This document shows positions 24,941-34,432 of a stretch of 64,000 bases of DNA, in pieces. The position numbers and the translations under genes are program-made. The notes under the pieces were generated by a model. That model searched no databases, was not told the DNA's origin, and saw only the letters and a program-made list of their open reading frames with translations. The DNA is taken from the NCBI RefSeq assembly GCF_018613755.1, contig NZ_JAGGPP010000004.1, positions 248,001 through 312,000 of the forward strand. The letters run 5' to 3'. How positions within the stretch are numbered: position 1 is the stretch's first letter; every line of letters begins with the position of its first letter. The DNA is from Arthrobacter sp. ISL-72 (GTDB taxonomy: Bacteria > Actinomycetota > Actinomycetes > Actinomycetales > Micrococcaceae).

Positions 24941-27190
24941 ATGCAACCGGAATCAGCCGGAATCGCCACGTCTGAGGCCAGGGTGCTGCCGGTGCGCGCC
25001 CGCTTCGGCTCCTCCGAAGTGCCGGCTTCCCGTGCCACGCAGGACCGGATCGACATTCCTGAGTTCGCGCCCAGCCTTGAGCCCGACGGCGACATCAGCC
25101 CGGACCGGTTCCTGGACCGTGAACTGAGCTGGCTGGCCTTCAACTCGCGAGTGCTGGAACTTGCCGAGGACCCCGATCTCCACCTGCTGGAGCGGGTCAG
25201 CTTCCTCTCGATCTTTGCCTCCAACCTGGACGAGTTTTTCATGGTCCGCGTTGCCGGGCTGAAACGCCGGATCGCCACCGGGCTTGCCGTCCCGTCCCCG
25301 GCGGGGCTGAGCCCGATGCAGGTCCTGGACCAGATCGGCGAAGCTGCGCACCGTCTGGCCCAGCGCCACGCGCGGGTCTATGCCGAACAGATCCGGCCGG
25401 CCCTCGCCTACGAGCACATCCACCTCATGCACTGGGATGAGCTCGATGACCAGGCCAAAGACCAACTCAGTGCCATGTTCGCCGAAAAGGTCTTCCCGAT
25501 CCTGACGCCGCTCGCGGTGGATCCCGCCCACCCGTTCCCCTACATTTCCGGGCTGTCCCTAAACCTGGCAGTCGTGGTCCGCAACCCCGTCAGCGACAAG
25601 GAGCTCTTCGCCCGTGTCAAGGTTCCGGACCAGTTGCCCCGCCTCATTTCCATTGACGGCCCGCGCGCCGGGTCGGTTCCGGGCCGGGTGGCCCGGTTCA
25701 TCGCGCTGGAAGAAGTCATCGCCGTCCACCTGGACCAGCTGTTCGCCGGCATGGAGGTCCTGGAACACCACACCTTCCGCGTTACCCGGAACGAGGACGT
25801 GGAAGTCGAAGAGGACGACGCCGAAAACCTGCTGCAGGCGCTTGAAAAGGAACTGCTGCGCCGCCGGTTCGGCCCGCCCGTGCGGCTCGAGGTCACCAAC
25901 GACATCAACCCCAACATCCGGGCGCTCCTGATCCGTGAACTGGGCGTGGAGGAGTCCGAGGTCTACTCCGTTCCTGCACCCCTGGACCTGCGGGGCTTGT
26001 CCGTCATTGCCGGCATCGACCGCGCGGACCTGCACTACCCGAAGCACGTGCCGCACACCTCGCGGTACCTGAACGAATCGGAAACGTCGAAGGCCGCTAA
26101 CGTCTTCGCGGCCATGCGCCGGCGGGACATCCTGCTGCACCACCCGTACGATTCCTTCTCCACCTCCGTCCAGGCCTTCCTGGAGCAGGCCGCGGCGGAC
26201 CCGAAGGTCCAGGCCATCAAGCAGACCCTGTACCGCACCTCGGGCGACTCCCCCATCGTTGATGCCCTCATTGACGCAGCGGAGGCCGGCAAGCAGGTGC
26301 TGGCCCTGGTGGAAATCAAGGCCCGGTTCGATGAGCAGGCCAATATCTCGTGGGCACGGAAACTGGAGCAGGCCGGCGTGCACGTCGTGTACGGCATTGT
26401 TGGCCTGAAGACCCACTGCAAGCTGTCCCTCGTGGTTCGACAGGAAGTGGACGGCCTGCGCCGCTACTGCCACATCGGCACCGGCAACTACCACCCGCGC
26501 ACTGCCCGCTACTACGAGGACCTCGGGCTGCTGACGGCCAACGATCAGGTGGGTGAGGACCTTTCCAAGCTCTTCAACCAGCTCTCCGGCTACGCCCCGA
26601 AGTCCACCTTCAAGCGCCTCCTGGTTGCGCCCCGTTCGGTACGGTCCGGCCTCATCGACCGGATCGAGAAGGAAATCCGCAACGCCAAAGCGGGCATCTC
26701 AGCAAGGGTGCAGATCAAGGTCAATTCAATGGTGGACGAGGCGATCATCGATTCGCTCTACCGCGCATCGCAGGCCGGCGTAAATGTCGACGTGATCGTC
26801 CGCGGAATCTGCTCGCTGCGCCCCGGCATCCCCGGTCTCAGTGAAAACATCACGGTTCGTTCCGTGCTGGGACGGTTCCTGGAGCACTCGCGTGTCTTTG
26901 CCTTCGCCAACGGCGGCGATCCCGTGGTCTACATTGGCTCCGCCGACATGATGCACCGCAACCTTGACCGGCGTGTGGAGGCACTGGTCCAGCTCACCAG
27001 TGGCGACGACACGTCGTACGTGCTGGACCTGCTCCGGCGCTACATGGACCCGGAAACGTCCAGCTGGCATCTGGACAGCGAGGGCGAGTGGATCAGGCAC
27101 CACGTCGGCGATGACGGGCGGCACCTGGAAGACGTCCAGTCGTGGCTGCTCGCCTCGCGGTCGCGCCAGCGCCAGTCGATAAGGCGGTAG
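24941..27190 (+). CDS. ppk1: Polyphosphate kinase 1
   Basis: A 749-residue enzyme that reversibly makes polyphosphate from ATP. The N-terminal domain starts after a 45-residue variable leader with [20 protein letters not shown] and [19 protein letters not shown]. The catalytic region shows [60 protein letters not shown] and [13 protein letters not shown], whose His corresponds to the autophosphorylated residue (His435 in E. coli). The last part has [17 protein letters not shown]. The ATG at 24941 follows AAGGAG by 6 bases. It is followed 10 bases later by the NUDIX/phosphatase gene, so the two form an operon. Confidence 0.97.
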   Translation: MQPESAGIATSEARVLPVRARFGSSEVPASRATQDRIDIPEFAPSLEPDGDISPDRFLDRELSWLAFNSRVLELAEDPDLHLLERVSFLSIFASNLDEFFMVRVAGLKRRIATGLAVPSPAGLSPMQVLDQIGEAAHRLAQRHARVYAEQIRPALAYEHIHLMHWDELDDQAKDQLSAMFAEKVFPILTPLAVDPAHPFPYISGLSLNLAVVVRNPVSDKELFARVKVPDQLPRLISIDGPRAGSVPGRVARFIALEEVIAVHLDQLFAGMEVLEHHTFRVTRNEDVEVEEDDAENLLQALEKELLRRRFGPPVRLEVTNDINPNIRALLIRELGVEESEVYSVPAPLDLRGLSVIAGIDRADLHYPKHVPHTSRYLNESETSKAANVFAAMRRRDILLHHPYDSFSTSVQAFLEQAAADPKVQAIKQTLYRTSGDSPIVDALIDAAEAGKQVLALVEIKARFDEQANISWARKLEQAGVHVVYGIVGLKTHCKLSLVVRQEVDGLRRYCHIGTGNYHPRTARYYEDLGLLTANDQVGEDLSKLFNQLSGYAPKSTFKRLLVAPRSVRSGLIDRIEKEIRNAKAGISARVQIKVNSMVDEAIIDSLYRASQAGVNVDVIVRGICSLRPGIPGLSENITVRSVLGRFLEHSRVFAFANGGDPVVYIGSADMMHRNLDRRVEALVQLTSGDDTSYVLDLLRRYMDPETSSWHLDSEGEWIRHHVGDDGRHLEDVQSWLLASRSRQRQSIRR

Positions 27191-27200
27191 GACCCTGGCC

Positions 27201-28205
27201 TTGAATAGTGATGCGAAAAGCGCTGCCGTCGACGACTCGGCGAACGATTCGCTTGTTGCGGACCAGACGGACCATCCAGGGGAACCGATAGCAGTCACCG
27301 CGGCAGGCGCGCTGCCTTGGCGCGTCAATGAGGACAAGCTCGAAGTCCTGCTCATCCACCGGCCGCGCTATGACGACTGGTCGTGGCCGAAGGGAAAGAT
27401 TGACGCCGGCGAGACCATTCCTGAATGCGCTGTCCGTGAGATCGAAGAGGAGATCGGGCTCAAAGCCACCCTTGGCATTCCGCTTCCACCCATCCACTAC
27501 CATGTGTCTGCCGGCCTGAAGGTGGTCCATTACTGGGCCGTGGACGTGGACGGTGCCAGGCTTCGTCCGGACGGCAAGGAAGTGGACAGCGTGATGTGGT
27601 GTTCGCCGGAAAAGGCGGCCGCCCTGCTGAGCAACCCTGGTGATGTAGCGCCGCTTGAACACCTGGTTGACTCCTACACCCGCAACGAACTTGATACCTG
27701 GCCACTGCTGGTGGTCCGCCATGCCAAAGCCAAACCGCGCTCTTCCTGGACCAAGGCCGAAGGGGACCGTCCGCTCGCGGCCACCGGGCGGCGGCAGGCG
27801 CAGGCTGTCGGCAGGCTGCTGCATGTGTGGAAGCCGCTGCGCGTGCATTCGAGCCCGTGGCTGCGCTGCGTCGCCACGATTGCGCCGTACGCCAAGTCCG
27901 CGGACGCCAAGGTAAAGCTGCACGATGCCCTGACGGAACACCGGCACGCCCGCAACCCCAAAAAGACCGCCGCGGTGGTCGAATCACTCTTTGACAAGCA
28001 GCGCGCCATTGCCCTCTGCACCCACCGTCCCGCGCTGCCCACGGTCATCAATCAGCTCGCGGAACACATGAATGGATCGCTGCGAGCCCTGCTGCCATCC
28101 TCCGACCCCTACCTTGCTCCCGGGGAAATCATCGTGTGCCATGTGGCCCGGGGCAATAACCACAAAATTGTCGCAGTGGAACAGTTCAGGCCTTTCGACG
28201 ACTAG
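27201..28205 (+). CDS. mutT1: MutT1-like NUDIX hydrolase fused to a histidine phosphatase
   Basis: A 334-residue fusion. The NUDIX box GKIDAGETIPECAVREIEEE, continuing IGL, fits GX5EX7REUXEEXGU and lies near residues 70-92. The C-terminal half is a phosphoglycerate-mutase-like domain starting LLVVRHAKAKP (RHG-type motif, here RHA) with a later CTHRPALP His. Mycobacterial MutT1 with this layout hydrolyses 8-oxo-GTP/dGTP and diadenosine polyphosphates. The start is TTG at 27201, with a purine-rich GGTAGGAC about 10 bases before it; no better in-frame start is visible. Its pairing with ppk1 links nucleotide and polyphosphate metabolism. Confidence 0.88.
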   Translation: MNSDAKSAAVDDSANDSLVADQTDHPGEPIAVTAAGALPWRVNEDKLEVLLIHRPRYDDWSWPKGKIDAGETIPECAVREIEEEIGLKATLGIPLPPIHYHVSAGLKVVHYWAVDVDGARLRPDGKEVDSVMWCSPEKAAALLSNPGDVAPLEHLVDSYTRNELDTWPLLVVRHAKAKPRSSWTKAEGDRPLAATGRRQAQAVGRLLHVWKPLRVHSSPWLRCVATIAPYAKSADAKVKLHDALTEHRHARNPKKTAAVVESLFDKQRAIALCTHRPALPTVINQLAEHMNGSLRALLPSSDPYLAPGEIIVCHVARGNNHKIVAVEQFRPFDD

Positions 28206-28301
28206 CGGCCCTCCGCCTCCGGCGGAGCCAAACTCCGGCCGCCTTGACCCGGACCTTTTTGTATCAAATACTCAGTACATTGATGCAAATTCTGGGGGAT
28301 A

Positions 28302-30014
28302 ATGCCGGTCCAATTCAAACTGCCGCCGATGCTGCTGCTGGGACCGCTGGTTGCCGCCGTCGTTCTCTACCTCATCCTGAGGTGGGTGGTGTGGGAACCC
28401 AAAACGGGGGCCTCGCCGGAGACGGTTTCCCAGCACGCGCTCTGGGTCGGCGTGATCGGCTGGATGGCCAGCTCATTGCAAGGCGCCATGAATATAGGCA
28501 TCATCCCTGCCGGCTCAGTCGGCAATCCGGCCATAGGCCCCTCGCTCCTCACCCCGGATGCCATCATCCCTGCCCTGGCCTGGCCGATCCTCGGGACCCT
28601 CGGGGTACACGCCGTGGGCCAGCTGAGCTATCCGCGCCCCAAACGCCTCCGCCGCACCGCCACGCTCCAGGTGCGGAGAATCAGGGACTTCCTCCCCCGG
28701 CCGCTCGCGTGGACAACGCTGGCCATCTTCGCGGCCGCGGCGACTTTCATCGCCTGGACAGCCACGCTGCCGGGATTTAGGCCTGTCCCGTACGGGACGG
28801 CGCCGTACGGGACAGGGCCGGACGGGACAGTGCCGGACGTGACAGGGCAGGATCCGTACCGGTATTTCGGCGGCGATGGCCGTATCCCGGGCACCGAGCT
28901 GGCCGTCTGGCTGGGAACGGCACTAGCCGTCCTGGCGGCAGGCACCTGGCTGGTGCTCCTCCTGATCTCCCGGCGGCGGCAGCTCGAGCCGCTGTCGGAC
29001 TATAACAACGCACTGCTTCGGACCATAGCGATGAACAGGCTCCTCCGCACCGTGGCAACCATTGCGTCGGGTCTGGCGGTCATTGCCGGGAATTTCGTGG
29101 CGAGGCCGGACCCTGGTAGCGGCAGCATGTCGTGGACCAACTTCGCCGCGATTCCCGGCATCGCCGTGCTGCTGGCCATGCTGGTCTGGGCGCCGCCAAA
29201 GCTGGCCGGGGCGGACGGCACCAAGGCAAGGCCGGCGGCACCGTCCGGAGGCTCACACCCCGCAGCACGGCTGGTTTCTTCGGTCGGTGCAGCGCTCGGT
29301 GTCGCCGCGGCGCTTCCCCTCCTCGCCGGGGTCTTCTTTGTGCCCGCCCTCATGGCCGCGCCTGGCGGCTACGGTCCGCCCGGATTCACCGCTACGGTGG
29401 CTGTGCTGGTGCTGTTGGTCCTCGCCGCCGGCGAGCTCCTGCTGCAGCGCAACTACGCCAAGGCCGGCGAGCCGCGCACCTGGCCCCGGCAGCCGGTGGC
29501 ACCCGGCCTGCTCACTGCCGCGATCCTCGCACTGCTCGTTTTCCTGGCCGTACTGGTGGTGACAGGGCACGGCAATTCGCTGCTCGGCCGGGACGGCGGC
29601 TGGGTTCCCGCTGCGCTCGCCAGCTCCGCCGCCGTTGCTGCGGCAATCCCCGCTTTCTGCGCCGCGCGTTTCCGGCATGGAATACCGGACGCTCCCCCCG
29701 GGCTCGACGCTGCGCTGCGGGCAGTCACCCTGTACCGGCTGGTGCGGACCCTTGCGGCCATGCTCACGGCACAGGCCGGCCTCCTGCTGATGGCCAACAG
29801 CCACGCGTGGGCGGCGGTCTTCGGTACGGCGCCGTATCCGCCATCAATCCCGTGGTGGCCCGCTTCCCTCGCCGGGTCAATCCTGGCCGCCGCCGCCGTC
29901 GTCATGACGGTGGTGCCGGTGGGGACGTCAGCGGCTGCCAAAAGAGGCACTGCTCAGCTGCCCGAGGTTCCGCGGCGCAAAGTTCCCGGAGCAGGCAAGG
30001 ACTGCGTCACATGA
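28302..30014 (+). CDS. Large multi-pass membrane protein paired with a GntR regulator
   Basis: A 570-residue protein with about 11-12 membrane helices and unknown function. The N-terminal helix LLLGPLVAAVVLYLILRWVV is followed by pairs of helices joined by Pro/Arg-rich loops; one outer loop (residues about 163-182) is built from four five-residue repeats of the type PYGTA/PDGTV, encoded by a 15-bp tandem repeat. Its stop overlaps the start of a GntR gene as ATGA. Small GntR (YtrA-type) regulators next to membrane proteins are a known arrangement for envelope or ABC systems. Confidence 0.75.
   Translation: MPVQFKLPPMLLLGPLVAAVVLYLILRWVVWEPKTGASPETVSQHALWVGVIGWMASSLQGAMNIGIIPAGSVGNPAIGPSLLTPDAIIPALAWPILGTLGVHAVGQLSYPRPKRLRRTATLQVRRIRDFLPRPLAWTTLAIFAAAATFIAWTATLPGFRPVPYGTAPYGTGPDGTVPDVTGQDPYRYFGGDGRIPGTELAVWLGTALAVLAAGTWLVLLLISRRRQLEPLSDYNNALLRTIAMNRLLRTVATIASGLAVIAGNFVARPDPGSGSMSWTNFAAIPGIAVLLAMLVWAPPKLAGADGTKARPAAPSGGSHPAARLVSSVGAALGVAAALPLLAGVFFVPALMAAPGGYGPPGFTATVAVLVLLVLAAGELLLQRNYAKAGEPRTWPRQPVAPGLLTAAILALLVFLAVLVVTGHGNSLLGRDGGWVPAALASSAAVAAAIPAFCAARFRHGIPDAPPGLDAALRAVTLYRLVRTLAAMLTAQAGLLLMANSHAWAAVFGTAPYPPSIPWWPASLAGSILAAAAVVMTVVPVGTSAAAKRGTAQLPEVPRRKVPGAGKDCVT
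28788..28847 (+). repeat. Four tandem 15-bp repeats inside the membrane-protein gene
   Basis: Units CCGTACGGGACGGCG, CCGTACGGGACAGGG, CCGGACGGGACAGTG and CCGGACGTGACAGGG follow each other without spacers (28788-28847). Because the unit is a multiple of three, changes in copy number keep the reading frame and alter only the length of a Pro/Gly/Thr loop. Confidence 0.85.
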
Positions 30015-30400
30015 CGGCGAGCCTTTCGGTGGACCTCGGCTCCGCGGTGCCGCCCTATGAGCAGATCCGCACCCAGCTCTCTTCGCTGATCGCCGTGGGC
30101 TCCCTGGCTGCGGGAACCAAGCTGCCCACCGTGCGCAGCCTGGCGGCGGACCTGGGCATTGCGGCCGGGACAGTGGCCCGCGCTTACAAGGAACTCGAGC
30201 AGGCCGGCCTGATCGAGGCGCGACGGCGGAACGGCACCATCGTCGTCGGGGTGCCTGACGCCGGCCTGCCCGCGGACGGCGCGGTGACCGCGGACCTGAT
30301 TGCCGCCGTCGACCGTTACATCGCGGAAGGGCGCGCCGCAGGACTCGACGACGGCACGCTCGAGGGCATTCTGCACGTGCGGCTCCACCATCCTCAGTAG
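30011..30400 (+). CDS. GntR-family (YtrA-type) transcriptional regulator
   Basis: A 129-residue regulator with a complete GntR winged helix (PPYEQIRTQLSSLIAVGSLA, AGTKLPTVRSLAADLGIAAG and TVARAYKELEQAGLIEARRR) and only a short helical tail, as in the YtrA subfamily. The ATG at 30011 overlaps the stop of the membrane-protein gene by 4 bases. It presumably represses its own operon. thyA begins 10 bases after its stop, so folate/thymidylate genes may be partly co-transcribed. Confidence 0.9.
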   Translation: MTASLSVDLGSAVPPYEQIRTQLSSLIAVGSLAAGTKLPTVRSLAADLGIAAGTVARAYKELEQAGLIEARRRNGTIVVGVPDAGLPADGAVTADLIAAVDRYIAEGRAAGLDDGTLEGILHVRLHHPQ

Positions 30401-30409
30401 ACTGGGACA

Positions 30410-31213
30410 GTGAGCATTCCAACGCCCTATGAAGACCTCCTGCGTGACGTCCTTGCCAACGGCACGCACAAATCTGACCGCACCGGAACCGGCACCCTCA
30501 GCGTATTCGGTCGGCAGATGCGCTTTGACCTCAGCCAAAGCTTTCCGCTGGTCACCACCAAGCGCGTGCATTTCAAGTCGGTGGCGGTGGAGCTGCTGTG
30601 GTTCCTTCGCGGCGAGACCAATGTGAAGTGGATGCAGGACCAAGGCGTCACCATCTGGAACGAATGGGCCGATGCCGACGGCGAGCTTGGCCCGGTCTAC
30701 GGTGTCCAGTGGCGCAGCTGGCCGACGCCCGACGGCGGCCACATCGACCAGATCGCCGAGCTGGTGGAGAACCTCAAGTCCAACCCGGACTCGCGCCGGC
30801 ACATCGTCTCCGCCTGGAACGTGGCCGAGCTGCAGGACATGGCGCTGCCCCCGTGCCACGCCTTCTTCCAGTTCTACGTTGCGGACGGGAAACTGTCCTG
30901 CCAGCTTTACCAGCGCTCCGCGGACACCTTTCTGGGCGTCCCGTTCAATATCGCGTCCTATGCGCTGCTGACGTGCATGCTGGCACAGCAGGTGGGCCTG
31001 GAGCCGGGCGAGTTCGTCTGGACCGGCGGCGACGTGCATATCTACGACAACCACATGGACCAGGTGCTAAAGCAGCTGCAGCGGGAACCGTACGAATACC
31101 CGCAGCTGAAGATCCTGCGCAAGCCGGACTCAATCTTCGATTACACGCTGGACGACTTTGAAGTGGTCGGCTACCAGCACCACCCCACGATTAAGGCGCC
31201 GATCGCAGTATGA
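30410..31213 (+). CDS. thyA: Thymidylate synthase
   Basis: A 267-residue enzyme that methylates dUMP to dTMP with methylene-tetrahydrofolate. [19 protein letters not shown], the catalytic Cys in [34 protein letters not shown] and the C-terminal [10 protein letters not shown] are all canonical, and length is normal. The start is GTG at 30410 and gives the family start [11 protein letters not shown]. It overlaps folA by 4 bases. It is the classical ThyA and not the flavin-dependent ThyX. Confidence 0.98.
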   Translation: MSIPTPYEDLLRDVLANGTHKSDRTGTGTLSVFGRQMRFDLSQSFPLVTTKRVHFKSVAVELLWFLRGETNVKWMQDQGVTIWNEWADADGELGPVYGVQWRSWPTPDGGHIDQIAELVENLKSNPDSRRHIVSAWNVAELQDMALPPCHAFFQFYVADGKLSCQLYQRSADTFLGVPFNIASYALLTCMLAQQVGLEPGEFVWTGGDVHIYDNHMDQVLKQLQREPYEYPQLKILRKPDSIFDYTLDDFEVVGYQHHPTIKAPIAV

Positions 31214-31794
31214 GCACTGATAACGCCATGGATCCCCTGGCCTTCACGGAAAAAATCGCCGACGGCACCACCGGAGTGGGGCTCGTCTGGGCCCAGACCA
31301 CTGCCGGGGTGATCGGCAAGGACGGCGACATGCCGTGGCACCTGCCTGAGGACATGAAGCACTTCACCCGGCTCACCACCGGGCACCCGGTGATCATGGG
31401 GCGCAAGACCTGGCTTTCCTTCCCGGACAAGTACCGTCCGCTGCCGGGGCGCACCAACATCGTGGTGACGCGGCAGGACGGCTGGGGTGACACTGCCGAA
31501 GCGCAGGGTGCCCTTGTGGTGAAGTCGCTCGACGACGCCCTGCTGGAATCCCAGTTCGTGCCCGGCCACGAAACCGTATGGGTGCTGGGCGGCGGGGAAA
31601 TCTTCGCACAGACCCTGGACATCGCCGACGTTGCGGTAGTGACGTTCATCGATTCCGAGGCCGACGGTGACACGTACGCCCCCGAGCTCGGCTTCGAGTG
31701 GAAGCTGGCTGCGAGCGAGCCGGCGACCGGCTGGCTGACGTCCGCCAGCGGAACGCGGTACCGGTTCACCATGTGGCGCCGGACAGAGGCGTAA
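31210..31794 (+). CDS. folA: Dihydrofolate reductase
   Basis: A 194-residue enzyme regenerating tetrahydrofolate after the ThyA reaction. The core motifs are [40 protein letters not shown] (with the active-site acid), [20 protein letters not shown] and [15 protein letters not shown]. About 15 extra residues precede the usual start of the fold. The 4-base overlap with thyA shows coupled translation. Confidence 0.96.
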   Translation: MSTDNAMDPLAFTEKIADGTTGVGLVWAQTTAGVIGKDGDMPWHLPEDMKHFTRLTTGHPVIMGRKTWLSFPDKYRPLPGRTNIVVTRQDGWGDTAEAQGALVVKSLDDALLESQFVPGHETVWVLGGGEIFAQTLDIADVAVVTFIDSEADGDTYAPELGFEWKLAASEPATGWLTSASGTRYRFTMWRRTEA

Positions 31795-31798
31795 AGGC

Positions 31799-32017
31799 AT
31801 GCTGAAGAGACCGGAAACACTCTTTGTCCTGGGCTACATGCTGCTCCCGCTGCTGGCGCTCCTCTCTGCGATCGTGGGCCTGACCATGATTTTGGGCGGC
31901 AACAAGATCGCCGGCGCCATTGTTCTGGTGGTGGTTACCCAAGCGTTCGCGTTCGGGGCCTTCTATGCGCTGCGCCTCCGCAAGGCGGCGGTTCTCGAAC
32001 AGCACGACGCCGACTAG
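31799..32017 (+). CDS. Small two-helix membrane protein
   Basis: A 72-residue protein with two hydrophobic helices (LFVLGYMLLPLLALLSAIVG and AIVLVVVTQAFAFGAFYALR) and a charged C-terminus ending QHDAD. Family unknown. It starts 4 bases after the folA stop (TAAAGGC ATG), so it is the last gene of the thyA-folA unit, followed by a hairpin terminator. Confidence 0.7.
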   Translation: MLKRPETLFVLGYMLLPLLALLSAIVGLTMILGGNKIAGAIVLVVVTQAFAFGAFYALRLRKAAVLEQHDAD

Positions 32018-32037
32018 CGTCCTGAGGGGGTCCGCAG

Positions 32038-32065
32038 CCGCGATGGGGAGCTGTGCCCATCGCGG
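32038..32065 (+). terminator. Terminator-like hairpin after the thyA-folA unit
   Basis: A 10-bp perfect stem CCGCGATGGG (32038-32047) / CCCATCGCGG (32056-32065) with an 8-base loop, 20 bases after the last stop. It has no U-tract, so its strength is uncertain. Confidence 0.55.
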
Positions 32066-32144
32066 TCCTGCCGGGCAGCTATTAGAGTAATGCGAGCAGC
32101 CTGGCGAAAGCCTGCTGCTCGGACATTTTGGGGGATGATGCCTT

Positions 32145-33128
32145 GTGGCAGGAAACTTATGGGGCGCGGACGTTGCCCAGCTACGGACGCTCGCGCAGCA
32201 GTTCGGAAAAACATCGGACAACCTGCTGCTGCAGTCGTCGCAACTCAGCAACCAGATCAACAACAACCCTGCTTGGAAGGGCGACGACGCGGTCAAGTTC
32301 CGCTCCGAATGGAACGGAAGCCACCGGGCGCTCATCCAGAAAACGGCATTCGCACTCAAGCAGGAGTCCAAGAAGCTGCTGACCCAGGCCGAGCAGCAGG
32401 AGAAGGCGAGCCAGTCCGGCGGCGCCGGCGTCTCCGCTGGTACTCCGGGCCCCACTGGCGGAAGCACTCCTTGGGGCCCCGGTTGGATGTCGGACGGAGA
32501 TTCGCCGTTCCGCAGTGGCTGGGACGCCTACAACGGCGTCCTCGGGCTGAAGGCAGTTCCCTTGGGGCTGAGGGACATCACTCAGTTCGTCACTCGGCAC
32601 GGCGAAGAAGTCGGAGACCTGTTGATCGCTGGGGACGACATGGCCGCAATCAAGCAATTCTTCAACAAGGACCTCTGGGAGGCATCGGCCCGTTCAGACG
32701 ACCTTCGGGGCGCATTTTCCGGTACCGGGGACCTGCTCAGCGGTAAATTCGGGGACTTCACCGAGATGGCGCGGGGGGCCGGGGCAACGGACTTGGGTCC
32801 GTGGGCAAAGTTCGGATTGAACTCCGCAGGACACATGCTTGGCGGAATAAGTGTGGGCTTGGATGGTCTGGACACCGTAAATGCAATCCGTAATGGGGAG
32901 ACTGGGGATGCAATGAAGTCAGGCCTCAAGACCGCACTCGGCGTCGGTTCATTCTTCCCGCCGCCAGTAGGGGTTGCCTGCATGGTGGCCGGAGGCGCCT
33001 GGGCCGCCGTCGAGCTGATCCCAGGAGCCAAGGATACGATAGACGGCGCCTTCGATGTGGTTGGAAACGTCGCGGAAGATGGTGCAGAGATGATCGGCGA
33101 GGGCGTCAAAAACTTCTTCGGTTTTTAG
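32145..33128 (+). CDS. WXG100-like protein, possible type VII secretion substrate
   Basis: A 327-residue protein. Residues 1 to about 90 form an ESAT-6/WXG100-like helical hairpin: the first helix is LWGADVAQLRTLAQQFGKTS, the turn AWKGDDAVKFRSEW carries the W-x-G, and a Lys/Gln-rich second helix follows. A Gly/Pro-rich linker leads to a C-terminal region with Gly-rich hydrophobic stretches (AGHMLGGISVGLDGL, FFPPPVGVACMVAGGAWAAV) like those of membrane-active toxins. It starts with GTG after GGGGGA. Two further unknown genes follow closely. No secretion ATPase (EccC) is in the window, so secretion would depend on a system elsewhere. Confidence 0.6.
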   Translation: MAGNLWGADVAQLRTLAQQFGKTSDNLLLQSSQLSNQINNNPAWKGDDAVKFRSEWNGSHRALIQKTAFALKQESKKLLTQAEQQEKASQSGGAGVSAGTPGPTGGSTPWGPGWMSDGDSPFRSGWDAYNGVLGLKAVPLGLRDITQFVTRHGEEVGDLLIAGDDMAAIKQFFNKDLWEASARSDDLRGAFSGTGDLLSGKFGDFTEMARGAGATDLGPWAKFGLNSAGHMLGGISVGLDGLDTVNAIRNGETGDAMKSGLKTALGVGSFFPPPVGVACMVAGGAWAAVELIPGAKDTIDGAFDVVGNVAEDGAEMIGEGVKNFFGF

Positions 33129-33155
33129 CCAAAGCACTCTCATAGGATGATAAAT

Positions 33156-33806
33156 ATGACTACAGCACAAACCACGGTGGACACGTCCATAGGATTTGGC
33201 CTGGCTGAAATGGCCTACCTTCTGCACTTGCAATCGACCGCCGGATCGCAGGCAAGTGCTTCATGGCTAAGGCTCACGGAAGAGTCTGAAAACCAGGAAA
33301 TGGTCCGCGCCGGGCTTTCTTCACTCATTGCGCGCGGATTGGCATCGGTAACGGGTTCGGACGTTGAATTCGATGAGCGCGTCGATGTTGTCGCCTACAC
33401 CATGGCCAACGCAGTTAGATGGTCACAGTTGGATTTGCTCCTTGATGCCAAGGGAGGCGATTCAGTCCTGCACGCCGAGTCGGATCGGACCAAACTGATT
33501 CTGCAGCCGAGAACGATGATGAGCTGGTTTGCGCTGCCCCAGGACCCGGCCATCTCCGCGGAAGCAGCAGAAGCCATTATTGTCCGTAGTCATTTGAATC
33601 AGAATCCGGGCGGCGGCGTCAGAATCCGCTCCGGACTTCACCGCAGCTCACGACAGATGCTGGTCCGCAAGGAGGATCACGGCTGGATCCACGCCCTAGC
33701 CCTCGATGATGTGGTTGGAATCGAAGCATTGGCCCGGAGCGATGACGACCTCACGGCTGCACTGGCTGCCTTCAGGGCGGATGAGCGAGCAACTGATGGC
33801 AACTGA
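33156..33806 (+). CDS. Unknown protein of the WXG100-like locus
   Basis: A 216-residue soluble protein, moderately acidic, with no signal peptide. Features: an N-terminal helical part (GFGLAEMAYLLHLQS, then SLIARGLASV) and a central GGGVRIRSGLHRSSRQ stretch. The shape (helix with repeated LxxL, then a mixed alpha/beta part) is loosely like EspG-type chaperones of ESX systems, but I see no diagnostic motif. The ATG at 33156 is preferred over 33147 because AGGA is then correctly spaced. It lies 27 bases after the WXG100-like gene and overlaps the next gene. Confidence 0.65.
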   Translation: MTTAQTTVDTSIGFGLAEMAYLLHLQSTAGSQASASWLRLTEESENQEMVRAGLSSLIARGLASVTGSDVEFDERVDVVAYTMANAVRWSQLDLLLDAKGGDSVLHAESDRTKLILQPRTMMSWFALPQDPAISAEAAEAIIVRSHLNQNPGGGVRIRSGLHRSSRQMLVRKEDHGWIHALALDDVVGIEALARSDDDLTAALAAFRADERATDGN

Positions 33807-34284
33807 ACCGACCGTGCGCAGAGCCGTTGTAGACCGTCCCTACTACTACGCCACCAGTATGGAAAAGACAGTTCACGCCTACACGAGGGACGAATGGGGC
33901 ATTGGCGGGTCGCAGCCATCCGGCAATTACTCGGTTCACACCACCACGGGGCTATACATTGTCACGATCCTGATGACCATACCCGCGATATTTGCACCAC
34001 TTCTTTTGATTATCGCGGTGGCCAGCCTCAACATCATTGTTGGCTTACTCGCTCTGGTGTGCACCGTGCTATTCACTGGAGGGTGGCTATTCGGGATCGG
34101 CAACCTGCGCCGGGAGCGGCAGGCGTCGAAGCAGCGACGGCTCAAGGGGCTGCCGAAGCCCCGCTTCGCCCTTTCCGACGATCATGCACGCGACTGGTTT
34201 GAGTCCCACCCGTCAGGGATTGCCATCACCCGAGAGAATTTTCCCGACAGCACCCGCCCGTTCCCGGGCGAAACTTTCCCGTAA
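33781..34284 (+). CDS. Two-helix membrane protein of the WXG100-like locus
   Basis: A 167-residue protein of unknown family. The N-terminal 60 residues are polar and Tyr-rich (DRPYYYATSMEKTVHAYTRD); two adjacent membrane helices follow (LYIVTILMTIPAIFAPLLLI and LNIIVGLLALVCTVLFTGGW), then a basic cytoplasmic tail of 55 residues. The start is uncertain: ATG at 33781 or 33796, both overlapping the preceding gene. Codon use is less GC-biased than in the flanking housekeeping genes, in keeping with an accessory locus. It could be an immunity or anchoring partner of the WXG100-like protein (inference). Confidence 0.6.
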   Translation: MSEQLMATEPTVRRAVVDRPYYYATSMEKTVHAYTRDEWGIGGSQPSGNYSVHTTTGLYIVTILMTIPAIFAPLLLIIAVASLNIIVGLLALVCTVLFTGGWLFGIGNLRRERQASKQRRLKGLPKPRFALSDDHARDWFESHPSGIAITRENFPDSTRPFPGETFP

Positions 34285-34432
34285 GGATTTGATCGTTAAC
34301 TGTCGTGCTGGGGCTGGTGTTCCTCGGCTCCCTGGTATTCCTAGCTGCCATGCGCCGTCGTGCGTTTGGTAGCACCGATGAGAGTGACGTAACCGACTGC
34401 GCCGTGCCGCTTCCGAAGTCTAAACTGGACGA

